A DNA stretch of 64,000 bases from Spirosoma sp. (GTDB lineage: Bacteria; Bacteroidota; Bacteroidia; Cytophagales; Spirosomataceae), in NCBI RefSeq assembly GCF_026391055.1, contig NZ_JAPLET010000025.1:186001-250000 (forward strand), written 5' to 3'. The position numbers were made by a program, and so were the translations under genes. The notes beneath the pieces are model-generated. The model was not told where the DNA came from. It saw only the letters and a program-made list of their open reading frames with translations, and did no database searches. Positions 51,875-61,457 of this stretch are shown here, piece after piece (within the stretch, counting starts at the first letter, position 1; each line of letters begins with the position of its first letter).

Positions 51875-53143
51875 ATGGCTATTCCTCCTGTTTCTTCTAC
51901 CCAGAAAACACCCGAAACCGGTTTATTTGGCTTACCCGTTATTGTAGCTGCCCTGGGTTACTTTGTTGATATCTACGATTTACTCCTCTTCGGCATTGTT
52001 CGCGTACCCAGTTTGAAAGACTTGGGCCTCACACCCGATCAAATCTCGACCGTAGGTGCCAGTATCCTCAACTGGCAAATGGGCGGTCTGTTACTGGGTG
52101 GCATATTGTGGGGCATCATCGGCGACAAGAAGGGACGCCTTTCGGTATTATTCGGGAGTATCATTACCTATTCGATTGCCAACATTGCCTGCGGGTTTGT
52201 CAAACACATTACGTTTATGGACCCATCCACATATTACGCCCTCATGCGATTTGTGGCGGGTATCGGGCTGGCGGGTGAATTAGGCGCGGGCATTACGCTT
52301 GTGAGTGAAGTCCTGCCGAAAGAAAAACGAGCCATTGGCACGTCGCTAGTGGCGGGTATCGGGCTTTTTGGTGCGGTAGTAGCGTATTTTACCGTAAAGC
52401 TATTCGATTGGCAAACGGCTTTCTTTGTGGGGGGTGGGTTAGGCTTCGGCCTGCTGCTGCTGCGGGTAGGCGTAGTCGAATCGGGTATGTTTAAAGACGT
52501 CAGCGACCAGAAACACGTCAACCGGGGTGATTTTCTATCGTTTTTCACCAACGCCGATCGGTTTAGTCGTTACCTCAAATGCATCGGTATCGGCTTGCCC
52601 ACCTGGTTTGTTATTGGCATTCTGGCCACATTCAGTAATGAATTTGGCAAGGCATTCGGCATCTCCGAAGAAATTCAGCCGGGGCTGGCCATCATGTGGT
52701 GTTATGTAGGGCTGGCCACCGGCGATCTAGCAAGTGGTTTTATCAGCCACGCGCTCGAATCGCGCAAAAAAGGGGTCGCACTCCTCATGGCCATTGCATT
52801 GGTGTTCAGCCTCGTCTATCTCTATACGGGCATCCAATCGTCTACGGCACTATACGGCCTTTGCCTGGCAATGGGTTTTGGCATCGGGTATTGGGCTATG
52901 TTCGTAACCATCGGCGCCGAGCAGTTTGGTACCAACCTCCGCGCCACAGCCGCAACCACCGTTCCCAATATGGTACGCGGTCTGGTTATTCCCATGACGC
53001 TATCTTATCAAGCCCTCAAGCCATCATTAGCCGTCATCAACGCCGGGGCTATCGTCGGGCTTGTTTGCTTCATAATCGGTTTCTACTCCATCCTGACCAT
53101 CCCCGAAACCCACGGCAAGGACTTGAATTATCTGGAAGAGTAA
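51875..53143 (+). CDS. MFS transporter, paralog 1
   Basis: This is a 422-residue permease with 12 predicted helices. It has FVDIYDLLLFGIVRVPSL in helix 1, motif A GDKKGRLSVLFGS between helices 2 and 3, and RFVAGIGLAGELGAGITLVS in helix 4. It is clearly paralogous to the genes at 53252 and 57016, sharing most of these segments. The family is MFS, near the metabolite:H+ or sugar/organic acid groups; the substrate is not readable. MFS paralog 2 follows after a 108-bp palindromic gap. Confidence 0.92.
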   Translation: MAIPPVSSTQKTPETGLFGLPVIVAALGYFVDIYDLLLFGIVRVPSLKDLGLTPDQISTVGASILNWQMGGLLLGGILWGIIGDKKGRLSVLFGSIITYSIANIACGFVKHITFMDPSTYYALMRFVAGIGLAGELGAGITLVSEVLPKEKRAIGTSLVAGIGLFGAVVAYFTVKLFDWQTAFFVGGGLGFGLLLLRVGVVESGMFKDVSDQKHVNRGDFLSFFTNADRFSRYLKCIGIGLPTWFVIGILATFSNEFGKAFGISEEIQPGLAIMWCYVGLATGDLASGFISHALESRKKGVALLMAIALVFSLVYLYTGIQSSTALYGLCLAMGFGIGYWAMFVTIGAEQFGTNLRATAATTVPNMVRGLVIPMTLSYQALKPSLAVINAGAIVGLVCFIIGFYSILTIPETHGKDLNYLEE

Positions 53144-53251
53144 GAAAGTCGTAGTTAGTGAAGTAAGTGGAGTTAGTTGAATGGCTATCCCATTGAATTT
53201 TACTCATTTCACCTACATCACTCATTCCACTGCCAACCAAGTCCATTTCCC
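53144..53251. repeat. imperfect palindromic spacer between MFS genes 1 and 2
   Basis: The left half iterates short AGTTAGTGAAGTAAGTGG-like units. The right half contains rough complements: 53157-53170 pairs with 53209-53222 at 11 of 14 positions, and there is a central AATGG/CCATT pairing. It is weaker than the elements at 9238 and 13878 but similar in build, and it ends at the next ATG. Confidence 0.5.
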
Positions 53252-54499
53252 ATGCAAGCCATTTCCCCGTCCCGCGTATCATTGCGCCCGTTACTGGCCT
53301 TACCGGTTATCGTTTCGGCCCTGGGTTTCTTCGTAGATGTATATGACATGCTGATTTTCAGTATTGTACGGGTACCGAGTCTGCAATCCTTGGGGCTGTC
53401 GGAAGCGGAGGTTTCGCAGGCTGGTACATTCATTCTTAATTGCCAGCAGGCAGGCTTGGTTGTAGGGGGCTTTTTGTGGGGGGCGCTGGGCGATAAACGC
53501 GGACGCATGTCGGTGCTGTTTGGCAGTATCCTTACGTATTCGCTCACTAACATTGCGTGTGGCTTTGTGCAGGATGTAAATACGTACGCCCTACTGCGTT
53601 TTGTTGCGGGCGTCGGCCTGTCGGGTGAAATCGGGGCGGCTATCGTTCTCGTATCCGAGATTCTACCCAAAGAAATTCGAAGCTACGGCTCGTCGATTGT
53701 GGCGGGAATCGGTTACCTCGGCGCGGGCGTGGCCTACCTGACGGTAGAGTACTTCAACTGGCGAACGGCCTTCTGGGTCGGGGGCGGCATGGGCCTTGTA
53801 CTGCTGCTGCTACGGGTGAGCGTGTTCGAGTCGGGGGTTTTTAACCGCATGAAAAACGAACACGAGGAAGTCAGCCGTGGCAATTTCCTTTATTTTTTCA
53901 GCAGTTGGCCGCAGGCAATCAAGTACCTGCGCTGTGTATCGGTGGGTATCCCTACCTGGTTCATTGTGGGTATTCTGGCCACATTTGCCAACGAATTTGG
54001 GCAGGCGCTGGGCATTACCGAAGTGGTGAAACCGGGGCGCTGTGTCATGATGATTTACGTTGGCCTGGCCGGTGGCGACCTGCTGAGTGGCCCATTGAGC
54101 CATTGGCTAAGGTCGCGTCTGAAGGCCATTACGGGGCTTTTGCTATTCAGTGCTTTGCTCAGTGGCGTTTATCTGTTTGGCGGGATTCATACGGCGGGTG
54201 GGCTGTATACCGTCTGTTTGCTGGCCGGTTTCTGTACCGGCTACATTGCCATGTTCCTGACTATGGTGGCCGAACTCTACGGTACAAATCTTCGCAACAC
54301 GGCTACCACATCAGTTCCCAGCGTAGTACGGGGTACCCTAATTCCGATGACGCTGTTCTTTCAGGCCCTGAAGCCTTCAGTGGGTGCCCTGGTTGCGGCC
54401 GGGTTGCTGGGCGTTGTGGTCTATGGCCTCTCGTTCTGGTCGTTGAGCCGCATGGACGAAACCTTCGGGAAAGACCTTGACTTCGTGGAAGAGCCATGA
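53252..54499 (+). CDS. MFS transporter, paralog 2
   Basis: The 415-residue permease has the same signatures as its neighbours: ALGFFVDVYDMLIFSIVRVP, GALGDKRGRMSVLFGSILTY, RFVAGVGLSGEIGAAIVLVS, and the C-terminal ALKPSVGALVAAGLLGVVVY. Helix 1 reads DVYDMLIFS against DIYDLLLFG in paralog 1, a hint of different specificity. The ATG at 53252 follows the palindromic spacer; the longer frame would translate that spacer. A small secreted protein gene follows. Confidence 0.92.
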   Translation: MQAISPSRVSLRPLLALPVIVSALGFFVDVYDMLIFSIVRVPSLQSLGLSEAEVSQAGTFILNCQQAGLVVGGFLWGALGDKRGRMSVLFGSILTYSLTNIACGFVQDVNTYALLRFVAGVGLSGEIGAAIVLVSEILPKEIRSYGSSIVAGIGYLGAGVAYLTVEYFNWRTAFWVGGGMGLVLLLLRVSVFESGVFNRMKNEHEEVSRGNFLYFFSSWPQAIKYLRCVSVGIPTWFIVGILATFANEFGQALGITEVVKPGRCVMMIYVGLAGGDLLSGPLSHWLRSRLKAITGLLLFSALLSGVYLFGGIHTAGGLYTVCLLAGFCTGYIAMFLTMVAELYGTNLRNTATTSVPSVVRGTLIPMTLFFQALKPSVGALVAAGLLGVVVYGLSFWSLSRMDETFGKDLDFVEEP

Positions 54500-54608
54500 A
54501 CCGTTCATCATTTTTCTAAACCGCTGCTCCAGAACGACAGCGGTTGGGGTAGCTCCCTTGCATCATTGGGTTGACAGCTAAAGGTTACCACCTACTTAAA
54601 TCAACTCA

Positions 54609-55022
54609 ATGAAAACTTCCATCAAATTGCTCGCCAGTGCTCTTCTCGTATCATTTATGACCTCCGTTTCATCGCCTGCTAGGGCTGATGACCACAAATC
54701 GCAGAACAAAGTTTTTGCAGCCGTCATGTTCCCGGCGGCCAAGAACTCCAAGCTCTGGCTATGTCTCGAAAAATACAAGTCAGAAAACAAGATCGATCTG
54801 ACACTGGTCAACGAGCGGGGCGACATTCTGTTTCATGAAACCGTGAGCGGGAAGAACAGCAAGCAAACGGCCTACCGCCAGCAATTTGACATGAGCGAAT
54901 TGAGCGACGGTACGTACACATTTCGGATATCGGCGGGCAGTCAGAAAGAAGAGCGTTCATTTAAACTCACGACACCAGCCGTAGAGGAAGTCCAGCCATC
55001 GAGGATCATTGCGATCAAGTAA
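54609..55022 (+). CDS. small secreted beta-sandwich protein
   Basis: The 137-residue protein has a signal peptide (MKTSIKLLASALLVSFMTSV, then SSPARA). A single beta-sandwich-like domain follows: NKIDLTLVNERGDILFHETV, QQFDMSELSDGTYTFRISAG and ERSFKLTTPAV. The pattern (LxDGxYxFxI) resembles T9SS C-terminal or DUF3244-like domains, here as a stand-alone protein. The function is unknown. A strong hairpin follows 19 bases after the stop codon. Confidence 0.8.
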   Translation: MKTSIKLLASALLVSFMTSVSSPARADDHKSQNKVFAAVMFPAAKNSKLWLCLEKYKSENKIDLTLVNERGDILFHETVSGKNSKQTAYRQQFDMSELSDGTYTFRISAGSQKEERSFKLTTPAVEEVQPSRIIAIK

Positions 55023-55040
55023 GCAGCTTGTGCACTCTTG

Positions 55041-55081
55041 TATACCCGGGGACATCGCTTTAGGCTACGTCCCCGGGTATA
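55041..55081 (+). terminator. hairpin terminator after the small secreted protein gene
   Basis: TATACCCGGGGAC and its exact complement (13 pairs) surround a 15-base loop, followed by TTTGTGTATAT. Confidence 0.75.
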
Positions 55082-55204
55082 TTTGTGTATATATGACATG
55101 ATTCTGCAAAAATCTGCAAATCATTTTACCCAACTGTAAGCCTATTTGGAGAAATAATTGCTTTTTTACATGCTAATTCCAAAACTCATTCTACAATTGA
55201 AGCA

Positions 55205-56902
55205 ATGAACCAGCTTAACCAAATAGATTACATTATTTTCTTTCTGTATTTCATTGGCGTTTCATCGTATGGCTACTGGATTTACAAACGAAAACAAACA
55301 ACCAGCCTCGATACTAAAGATTTTTTTCTGGCCGAAGGGTCGTTAACGTGGTGGGCAATTGGAGCCTCCATGATTGCCTCGAATATCTCGGCTGAGCAGT
55401 TCATTGGCATGTCGGGCAACGGTTTCACCTTTGGTGTTGCCGTAGCCGTGTACGAGTGGTTTGCGGCCATCGCCCTGATTATTGTGGCGGTCTGGTTCAT
55501 GCCTATTTACCTCAAGAACCACATCTATACCATGCCGCAGTTCCTGAAAACGCGGTATAACGAAACGGTTAGTTTGATAATGGCCATTTTCTGGCTGTTC
55601 CTGTATGTATTTGTCAACCTGACGTCGATTCTCTTTTTGGGCGCTTTGGCCATCAGCACCCTCGTTGGGGGCGACTCGTTCCACCCGATTGTGATTGGTC
55701 TTAGTATTTTTGCCATCGTCATTACGCTGGGCGGCATGAAAGTAATTGGTTATACTGACGTAATTCAGGTAGCCGTTCTGATTATTGGGGGTCTGGTAAC
55801 ATCTTACATTGCCCTTACGCTGGTAAGTCAGAAATTTGGTCTGGGTAACGATATTCTGGCGGGTTTCTCGGCCATGATGGGCGACGCTGATGATCACTTC
55901 CACATGATTTTCGAAAAACCCGGCCCGAACACCTCGCAGGTCGATATCAATAAATACCTGACCTTACCAGGTCTGGCAATGTACTTTGCCGGTATCTGGA
56001 TCGTGAACCTTAACTACTGGGGTTGCAACCAGTACATTACCCAGCGCGCCCTTGGTGCTGATCTTAAAACGGCCCGCACCGGTATTCTTTTTGCTGCCCT
56101 GCTGAAGATTTTCATGCCACTAATCGTGATGCTGCCGGGTATTGCAGCTTACGTACTGTACAAAAACGGCAGTCTGCAAAACGAAATGGCACCGGGCGGC
56201 AAACTCCTCGCCGACAATGCGTATTCGGCAATCCTGTCTTTCCTTCCAAATGGTCTCAAGGGTCTCTCGATGGCCGCGTTGACAGCCGCTATTGTAGCCT
56301 CGCTGGCCGGTAAAGCCAACTCGATCTCGACTATTTTCACACTCGATATCTATCAGAAATACATCAAGAAAGACGCTTCCCAGAAGCAACTGGTGTGGGT
56401 AGGTCGTATCACTATTTTTGCCGCTATGCTGCTGTCTATTGCCCTGACGTGGCAGGATGCACTGGGTATTGGTCGTGAGGGTGGGTTTACCTTCATTCAA
56501 AAATACACCGGCTACCTGAGTCCGGCTATTTTTGCAGTATTCATTCTTGGTTTCTTCTGGAAGCGGACAACGGGTGCGGCAGCCGTAGCCGGTATTCTGG
56601 GCGGCTTCGGTCTGGCTGTGTTGTTCAATAACTTTGCACCAGCACTGTTTGGTAACGAAACTATACTGTACACAGCTTACCCGAACGGAAACGGCGGCTA
56701 CGAAATCCCCTTTCTGATCTGTATGGGCTGGGCGTTTGTGTTTACGGTGCTTATGATGGTCGTTATAAGTCTGGCCGGACCAGCTATCAACCCCAAAGGA
56801 TTCGCCATCGACTCCAGCATGTTCCGGCTCACGCCAACGGCAACAGCATTGGCCGCCATTATCGTACTGCTCATCACCGTGCTGTACGTTCGGCTTTGGT
56901 AA
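55205..56902 (+). CDS. sodium:solute symporter (SSS family, SGLT-like)
   Basis: The 565-residue protein resembles vSGLT-type sodium/sugar symporters: DFFLAEGSLTWWAIGASMIA, SNISAEQFIGMSGNGFTFGV (substrate and sodium region), YWGCNQYITQRALGADLKTA, and LKGLSMAALTAAIVASLAGK, NSISTIFTLDIYQKY. About 14 membrane segments are present. It probably imports a sugar or sugar acid with sodium. It lies among three MFS paralogs, which suggests a local uptake or exchange cluster, but no catabolic enzyme is beside it. Confidence 0.93.
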   Translation: MNQLNQIDYIIFFLYFIGVSSYGYWIYKRKQTTSLDTKDFFLAEGSLTWWAIGASMIASNISAEQFIGMSGNGFTFGVAVAVYEWFAAIALIIVAVWFMPIYLKNHIYTMPQFLKTRYNETVSLIMAIFWLFLYVFVNLTSILFLGALAISTLVGGDSFHPIVIGLSIFAIVITLGGMKVIGYTDVIQVAVLIIGGLVTSYIALTLVSQKFGLGNDILAGFSAMMGDADDHFHMIFEKPGPNTSQVDINKYLTLPGLAMYFAGIWIVNLNYWGCNQYITQRALGADLKTARTGILFAALLKIFMPLIVMLPGIAAYVLYKNGSLQNEMAPGGKLLADNAYSAILSFLPNGLKGLSMAALTAAIVASLAGKANSISTIFTLDIYQKYIKKDASQKQLVWVGRITIFAAMLLSIALTWQDALGIGREGGFTFIQKYTGYLSPAIFAVFILGFFWKRTTGAAAVAGILGGFGLAVLFNNFAPALFGNETILYTAYPNGNGGYEIPFLICMGWAFVFTVLMMVVISLAGPAINPKGFAIDSSMFRLTPTATALAAIIVLLITVLYVRLW

Positions 56903-56927
56903 GTTATTTTTAGAACACAGATTGTAC

Positions 56928-56987
56928 GGATGGAACGGATTTGTACGGATAGAGCTACTTCAAACTCTGCCGTTATCCGTTCCATCC
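56928..56987. repeat. palindromic spacer between SSS and MFS gene 3
   Basis: GGATGGAACGGAT and ATCCGTTCCATCC (13 perfect pairs) enclose a second inner pairing (CGG..AGAG / CTCT..CCG). The left half iterates GTACGGAT-like units. CTCCTTTTTAG follows, so it can also act as a terminator. Confidence 0.75.
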
Positions 56988-57015
56988 TCCTTTTTAGCCC
57001 GTTTGTTAGTCTTAT

Positions 57016-58251
57016 ATGCAAACACTTTCTCCCAACTCTCCCTCCCTCCGCCCTTTGTTTGCCCTGCCGGTCATTGTGGCTGCACTGGGCTATTTTGTGG
57101 ATGTATACGACCTGCTGTTGTTCAACATTGTGCGGGTACCTAGTCTGAAAGAATTGGGTCTTTCCGAGGCAGACATCTCACTCATTGGTGGCAAAATCCT
57201 GAACTACCAGCAGGCCGGTTTGCTACTCGGCGGGATTCTTTGGGGGATTTTGGGCGATAAACGCGGCCGGCTTTCGGTGTTGTTCGGGAGCATCATTACC
57301 TATTCGCTGGCGAATCTGGCCTGCGGGTTTGTCCATGACCCACAACTGTACGCGTGGCTTCGGTTCATTGCCGGGCTTGGTCTGGCTGGTGAGCTGGGGG
57401 CGGGTATTACGCTGGTGAGTGAGATTTTGCCCCCCAATCTGCGTGGGTATGGCTCTTCACTGGTGGCCAGCGTGGGATTACTGGGTGCCGTTGTGGCGTA
57501 TTTTACCGTCACGCTTTTTGACTGGCGAACGACATATTTCATTGGCGGGAGTCTGGGGCTCGGTTTGCTGGTGCTGCGCGTGAGTGTACTCGAATCGGGC
57601 ATGTTCAAACGCGTGCAGGGTACGAGTGTGAGCCGGGGTAACTTTCTGGCGTTGTTCAACGGAAGGTCGAAGGTATTAAGGTATCTCCGGTGTATGGGCA
57701 TTGCTCTCCCGACTTATCTGGTCATTGGTATTTTGGCCACTTTCGGGAATGAATTTGGGAAAGCGATTGGCCTTGCGGAACCCATTCAGCCCGGCCGATG
57801 CGTGATGTTTACCTACGTGGGTACCGTTCTGGGCGATTTGGCGAGTGGTATTCTCAGCCAGTATCTGCAATCCCGGCGCAAAGCTGTCGGCCTGATGATG
57901 AGCCTGACGTTTGTTTTCGTCATCATATACCTCTTTGGCGGCATCAATTCGACCGGGGCTTTTTATGGGCTTTGTCTGGCGATGGGTTTTGGCATCGGCT
58001 ACATCGCCATGTTCCTGACCATTACGGCGGAGAGTTTTGGCACTAACCTTCGGGCTACGGCAACGACTTCAGTAGCCAATAACGTTCGGGCCACAACGCT
58101 GATCAGCATCCCCGCCTTTCAGGCTATGAAACCTTCGCTGGGGGTTCTGGAAGCAGCCGCCATCGTCGCTTTTGTCTGCTTCGCGCTGGGCTACTGGTCA
58201 TTGGTCACGATGGAAGAAACGTACGGTAAGGAACTTGATTATACGGAGTAG
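57016..58251 (+). CDS. MFS transporter, paralog 3
   Basis: The 411-residue permease is closest in wording to paralog 1: ALGYFVDVYDLLLFNIVRVP, GILGDKRGRLSVLFGSIITY and RFIAGLGLAGELGAGITLVS. Twelve membrane segments are expected. The third copy of this family within 6.4 kb points to local duplication and divergence. It is followed by about 235 bases without a gene and then a convergent secreted protein gene. Confidence 0.92.
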   Translation: MQTLSPNSPSLRPLFALPVIVAALGYFVDVYDLLLFNIVRVPSLKELGLSEADISLIGGKILNYQQAGLLLGGILWGILGDKRGRLSVLFGSIITYSLANLACGFVHDPQLYAWLRFIAGLGLAGELGAGITLVSEILPPNLRGYGSSLVASVGLLGAVVAYFTVTLFDWRTTYFIGGSLGLGLLVLRVSVLESGMFKRVQGTSVSRGNFLALFNGRSKVLRYLRCMGIALPTYLVIGILATFGNEFGKAIGLAEPIQPGRCVMFTYVGTVLGDLASGILSQYLQSRRKAVGLMMSLTFVFVIIYLFGGINSTGAFYGLCLAMGFGIGYIAMFLTITAESFGTNLRATATTSVANNVRATTLISIPAFQAMKPSLGVLEAAAIVAFVCFALGYWSLVTMEETYGKELDYTE

Positions 58252-58486
58252 AACGTACTAGATGACTATTGGCTAAGTCACAAGCCGTATAAATGCATTA
58301 GCCGTGGCCTGTCAATAGAGATGCCTTTCTGGCTCAACCGATCGGATGACAAAATTGATGCTAACGCTAAATTCTCGCCGACCTCGGCTTAAAACGGGCG
58401 TTTGGTGAAACGGACAATACCTTAATAGCATCAATCGATAACGACCAGTTATGAAGAATTTGAATTGACTATCGTTTCCTGATTAC

Positions 58487-59194
58487 CTAAGGAAGAGTAG
58501 CACAAAAGGCAAGGCTATTTTTTAGATCTGTTTCCTGATTGAAATTAATAGAATTTTCCTTTAAGTATTGTTTAACAACCTGTTTATTCTTAGCAAATAA
58601 GTTCAGGAAGCCGGATTGGTTTGCTGGATGAAACTTACCGTTACCATCCCGTAGTTTGAACTCGGCTTTTTGGGAAAATAGCATATCACTGTGGGCCTCT
58701 AGACGGGCTATTGACCCATTGGTGCCGGAATAAGTGGTGGTAGTTCGTATCGCTGATGCTCCCGTTGATTGTTTATACCCCCCTTCTTTTTCTCGATCAA
58801 TCAAAACCATGGTTCGTTTAATTAGCAATCTAGCAGAACCGTACGTAGATACCAGCTGCCAATAGGACTTTGGATACTCGTAGTAAAATGAGTCCGGGCC
58901 GATTACCACGAGTTGAACGGTGGGATCGTTTTGCAGCGCCAGTGTATCGCCAGTAGGGCTGATAAAATGCATCTCACCCAAAAATAGATTATAGTTAAAT
59001 CTAGCTGATGACGACTTGTTGGGGGCATAAACGAGCTTACCCTGTGTAAATACTGGGTATTGGTAGCGTTCGTTAAATGCAACAGAATTAGTTAGGTTCT
59101 CCCCTGCTTTTACACGGATATATTGGTTTCTTTGAGCAGCAACGATAGAATGTATGCCAATCAGTAGGAAACAAGCGAACGATAAAAGTTTCAT
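58487..59194 (-). CDS. secreted protein, unknown
   Basis: The 235-residue protein has a signal peptide (MKLLSFACFLLIGIHSIVAA, then Q). The body has YPVFTQGKLVYAPNKSSSAR, VVIGPDSFYYEYPKSYWQLV, LLIKRTMVLIDREKEGGYKQ and a C-terminal KQYLKENSINFNQETDLKNS. It has no recognised family. The ATG at 59194 is chosen because the signal peptide begins there; the longer frame has a poor N-terminus. Base composition is somewhat more A/T-rich than in the window core. Confidence 0.78.
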   Translation of the reverse strand: MKLLSFACFLLIGIHSIVAAQRNQYIRVKAGENLTNSVAFNERYQYPVFTQGKLVYAPNKSSSARFNYNLFLGEMHFISPTGDTLALQNDPTVQLVVIGPDSFYYEYPKSYWQLVSTYGSARLLIKRTMVLIDREKEGGYKQSTGASAIRTTTTYSGTNGSIARLEAHSDMLFSQKAEFKLRDGNGKFHPANQSGFLNLFAKNKQVVKQYLKENSINFNQETDLKNSLAFCATLP

Positions 59195-59477
59195 ATCTGA
59201 GCTTAGTAAATTGTAGAGTACTTTAAGGCAATAGTCAGTTGCAACAGTTCTATAAGGGGAATCATGTCTATAAATTGTCTTAGTAAGCAATAAAAAGGGA
59301 CTAATAATGTATTATTCTCGACAAAAATGCATTTATCGGCCCCATGTGCTTTTTATCACGAATCTCTTAGATATCAAGGTAGCGGTCATGTGGTGCTTTC
59401 CAAATTAGGGGCTTAATTAGATTGCCTCTTTTAATATCTGTCTAATCTAATCACTGGCATGCGTTACCGTCCATTGG

Positions 59478-59897
59478 CTATTTTACGGAATTGGCAGAAC
59501 AGTTTTTCCAGGTCAATCTGACTGGCAATTCAACTTTCGCTAAAAAGATGCTATCATTCATTGGCATATCAGCTAGGGCAGTAATCTTGCCCGTACCACT
59601 CCAAGCTCTTGATAAAGGTAGCCCGTAAACTTTACCCGCGTTAAGGCATCTGAAGTTCACCAAAAAATCTGTCGTGGGTGGTGATACGTAAAACAATTCA
59701 TGACCAATTGCTACTGATTGATTTCTCCAAATTGTACCAACTAAAATCACGTTACCTACCACTGGGCTGTTAACACGTATTTCTGCTTCCAAGCTTCCAC
59801 CATGCTCTGCAGACTTGTGATTGTAAAAACTTGCTTCGTTCTTCAACTCCCTTTCAGTCCAGTTCCAGTATCCCTTTCTGTTTGTTCCATTGGGTAG
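59478..59897 (-). pseudogene. C-terminal fragment of an unknown secreted protein
   Basis: The frame is open from just after a TGA at 59898-59900 and has no ATG at its beginning; the first usable start is a TTG at 59846. The translation before that TTG (NGTNRKGYWNWTERE) continues smoothly into KNEASFYNHKSAEHGGSLEA, EIRVNSPVVGNVILVGTIW and ends LPVRLTWKNCSANSVK. Coding-like sequence therefore extends upstream of any good start, which suggests the N-terminal part was lost. The same frame further upstream holds several stops. It could still be expressed from the TTG as a 122-residue protein. Confidence 0.5.
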
Positions 59898-59936
59898 TCA
59901 GGTTACTGACCAGAGCAGATCTCGTTCCTAAAACTG

Positions 59937-60115
59937 CTACCATTGGCGAATACTATCAGCTAATAATTGCAAATCTGCAATCACCTGTTGCAACATGACC
60001 TTTTTCTGACTGTAAAAGTAGTTATCTAAGTAGGCCCGTAACTGAATGTATGGTTACGCAGCGGTTTTAGCCAATTGACCAACTTTTCAAACCAAAGAAG
60101 ATCAAAAATAGACAT
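59937..60115 (-). pseudogene. possible frameshifted small reading frame
   Basis: From an ATG at 60115 the minus strand reads MSIFDLLWFEKLVNWLKPLR, NHTFSYGP, then a stop. A one-base shift there continues as YLDNYFYSQKKVMLQQVIAD, LQLLADSIRQW to a TAG at 59937. The two halves together look like coding sequence, but no family is recognised and chance is not excluded. Confidence 0.3.
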
Positions 60116-60380
60116 AGGGGCCGATGACAAAGATGAACCATTCGTGAGCTGGTATTCGACAACACAGTTGAAAGAATTTGGGTGCGTATGCGATGGATTG
60201 AGCTAACAGATAGTAAAAAGGAAAGGTTATTTTACTAACTGACCATTATTATCCGTAGCCTATGGCCCTACGTGGCCCGTAAGCCAGAAAGGCGATCATC
60301 AGCTATTGATGGAACCTAAGAGAGAGTATTAAGTCATCATTAGGATGATAACGAATCGGCACATGCTGTTTGTTGATCTT

Positions 60381-60797
60381 CTAGGCCTCATCGACTTGGA
60401 GAAGAGCCGGTATGTACCGGACTACTAACTGGTAGAGTTGTTGGGTTAGACTATCCATACCGGCTACTTTAGACAGATATTCACTGGCCCCCTTGGCTAC
60501 ACAAGCTTGCTGTTCCTGAGCACTTGCCTGGGCTGACCAAACCACCACCGGGACCTGTTCTCTACCGGCTTGGGCCCTGATAAGGGGGATTAACTCCGTA
60601 GCCGTAGTAGGGGGTAGATGGTAGTCCAGCAGGATCAGGCTCACTAGCGGTTCACCCGGCGCCAGATGCGCCAGAAAGTCAGTCTGATTAATGGTACAAA
60701 CCAGCCCAAGCTGCTCACCAAAGAGTGTCTTGATCAGATGCGTGAGCATCACGCAGTCATCTTCATCATCATCCAAAACCAGTAGAAAAGTAGTCAA
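60381..60797 (-). CDS. stand-alone response regulator receiver domain
   Basis: The 138-residue protein is a single REC domain: the acidic cluster DDDEDD at 9-14, phosphoacceptor Asp58 in LILLDYHLPP, VVVWSAQAS, and the late Lys in YLSKV. It has no output domain. Such single-domain regulators (CheY- or Rcp-like) relay phosphate or bind partners. The start codon is TTG at 60797, with an in-frame stop shortly upstream. No kinase gene is adjacent. Confidence 0.88.
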   Translation of the reverse strand: MTTFLLVLDDDEDDCVMLTHLIKTLFGEQLGLVCTINQTDFLAHLAPGEPLVSLILLDYHLPPTTATELIPLIRAQAGREQVPVVVWSAQASAQEQQACVAKGASEYLSKVAGMDSLTQQLYQLVVRYIPALLQVDEA

Positions 60798-61457
60798 CGT
60801 TGTCAGTTAAAAAAGAGTCGAATACGATACATCCATTCAGGCTACATGTCATGGCCTAACCTGAAAGATGGCACCTGAGAAGTACGGCAATATAAGCTAC
60901 CCCAGGGACGCTGTTCCTCGCTATTTATCGTAAAGCAAACATGATACATATATATGTTAATAACGTATATAATCTGCCGCTAAACCACAGGCTAAAGTAT
61001 TTAGCTTGAGTGGGAATCGTATGCTACAGATTGAGTTGAACAGATATTAAATATCAGCGTCTCAATAGACCTCCAAATTTAGACGCAGTGCGTTTCAAGG
61101 AAGGGTATTTATGTGACTGGATTTGGCCGACACTACTGAAAAGTACGTTATACCCCTAAGCAAAAGCTAGCATCCAGGTGGTTCAACCTTTATCTTTTGG
61201 TTTCACTACGTAGACAAGTGAGAGGTAATAGTCGCAACTTTTGTCAATTATGAGAGCATAGATCAATCTATGGCATCGACAAACACAAAATCAAAAGCCA
61301 GGAGGCCTCTCAAGATAAAGCTCCCACACGCATCGGGGTCAGGTGATCGAAGGCCTCATTCCATCTGGCCACTTATCAACCGAAGACCTTTTATTGGCTG
61401 TTGCCAGTGAGCTGGGTAAACATAAACACCACAATTGGTAGCATAAGCTTCCCCTTT
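60798..61457. other. gene-poor region, nothing convincing
   Basis: No supported gene, RNA or terminator is seen in 660 bases. An A/T-rich patch lies near 60940-60975. A short plus-strand frame ending at about 61441 (VIEGLIPSGHLSTEDLLLAV, then ASELGKHKHHNW) looks protein-like but has a stop just before it and no start, so it may be a gene remnant. Confidence 0.4.

Noticed and set aside
54609..55022. The small secreted protein as a T9SS cargo protein
   Set aside because: Only a single beta-sandwich domain is present after the signal peptide, with no separate cargo part or clear PNP-type sorting motif, so the label is not supported.
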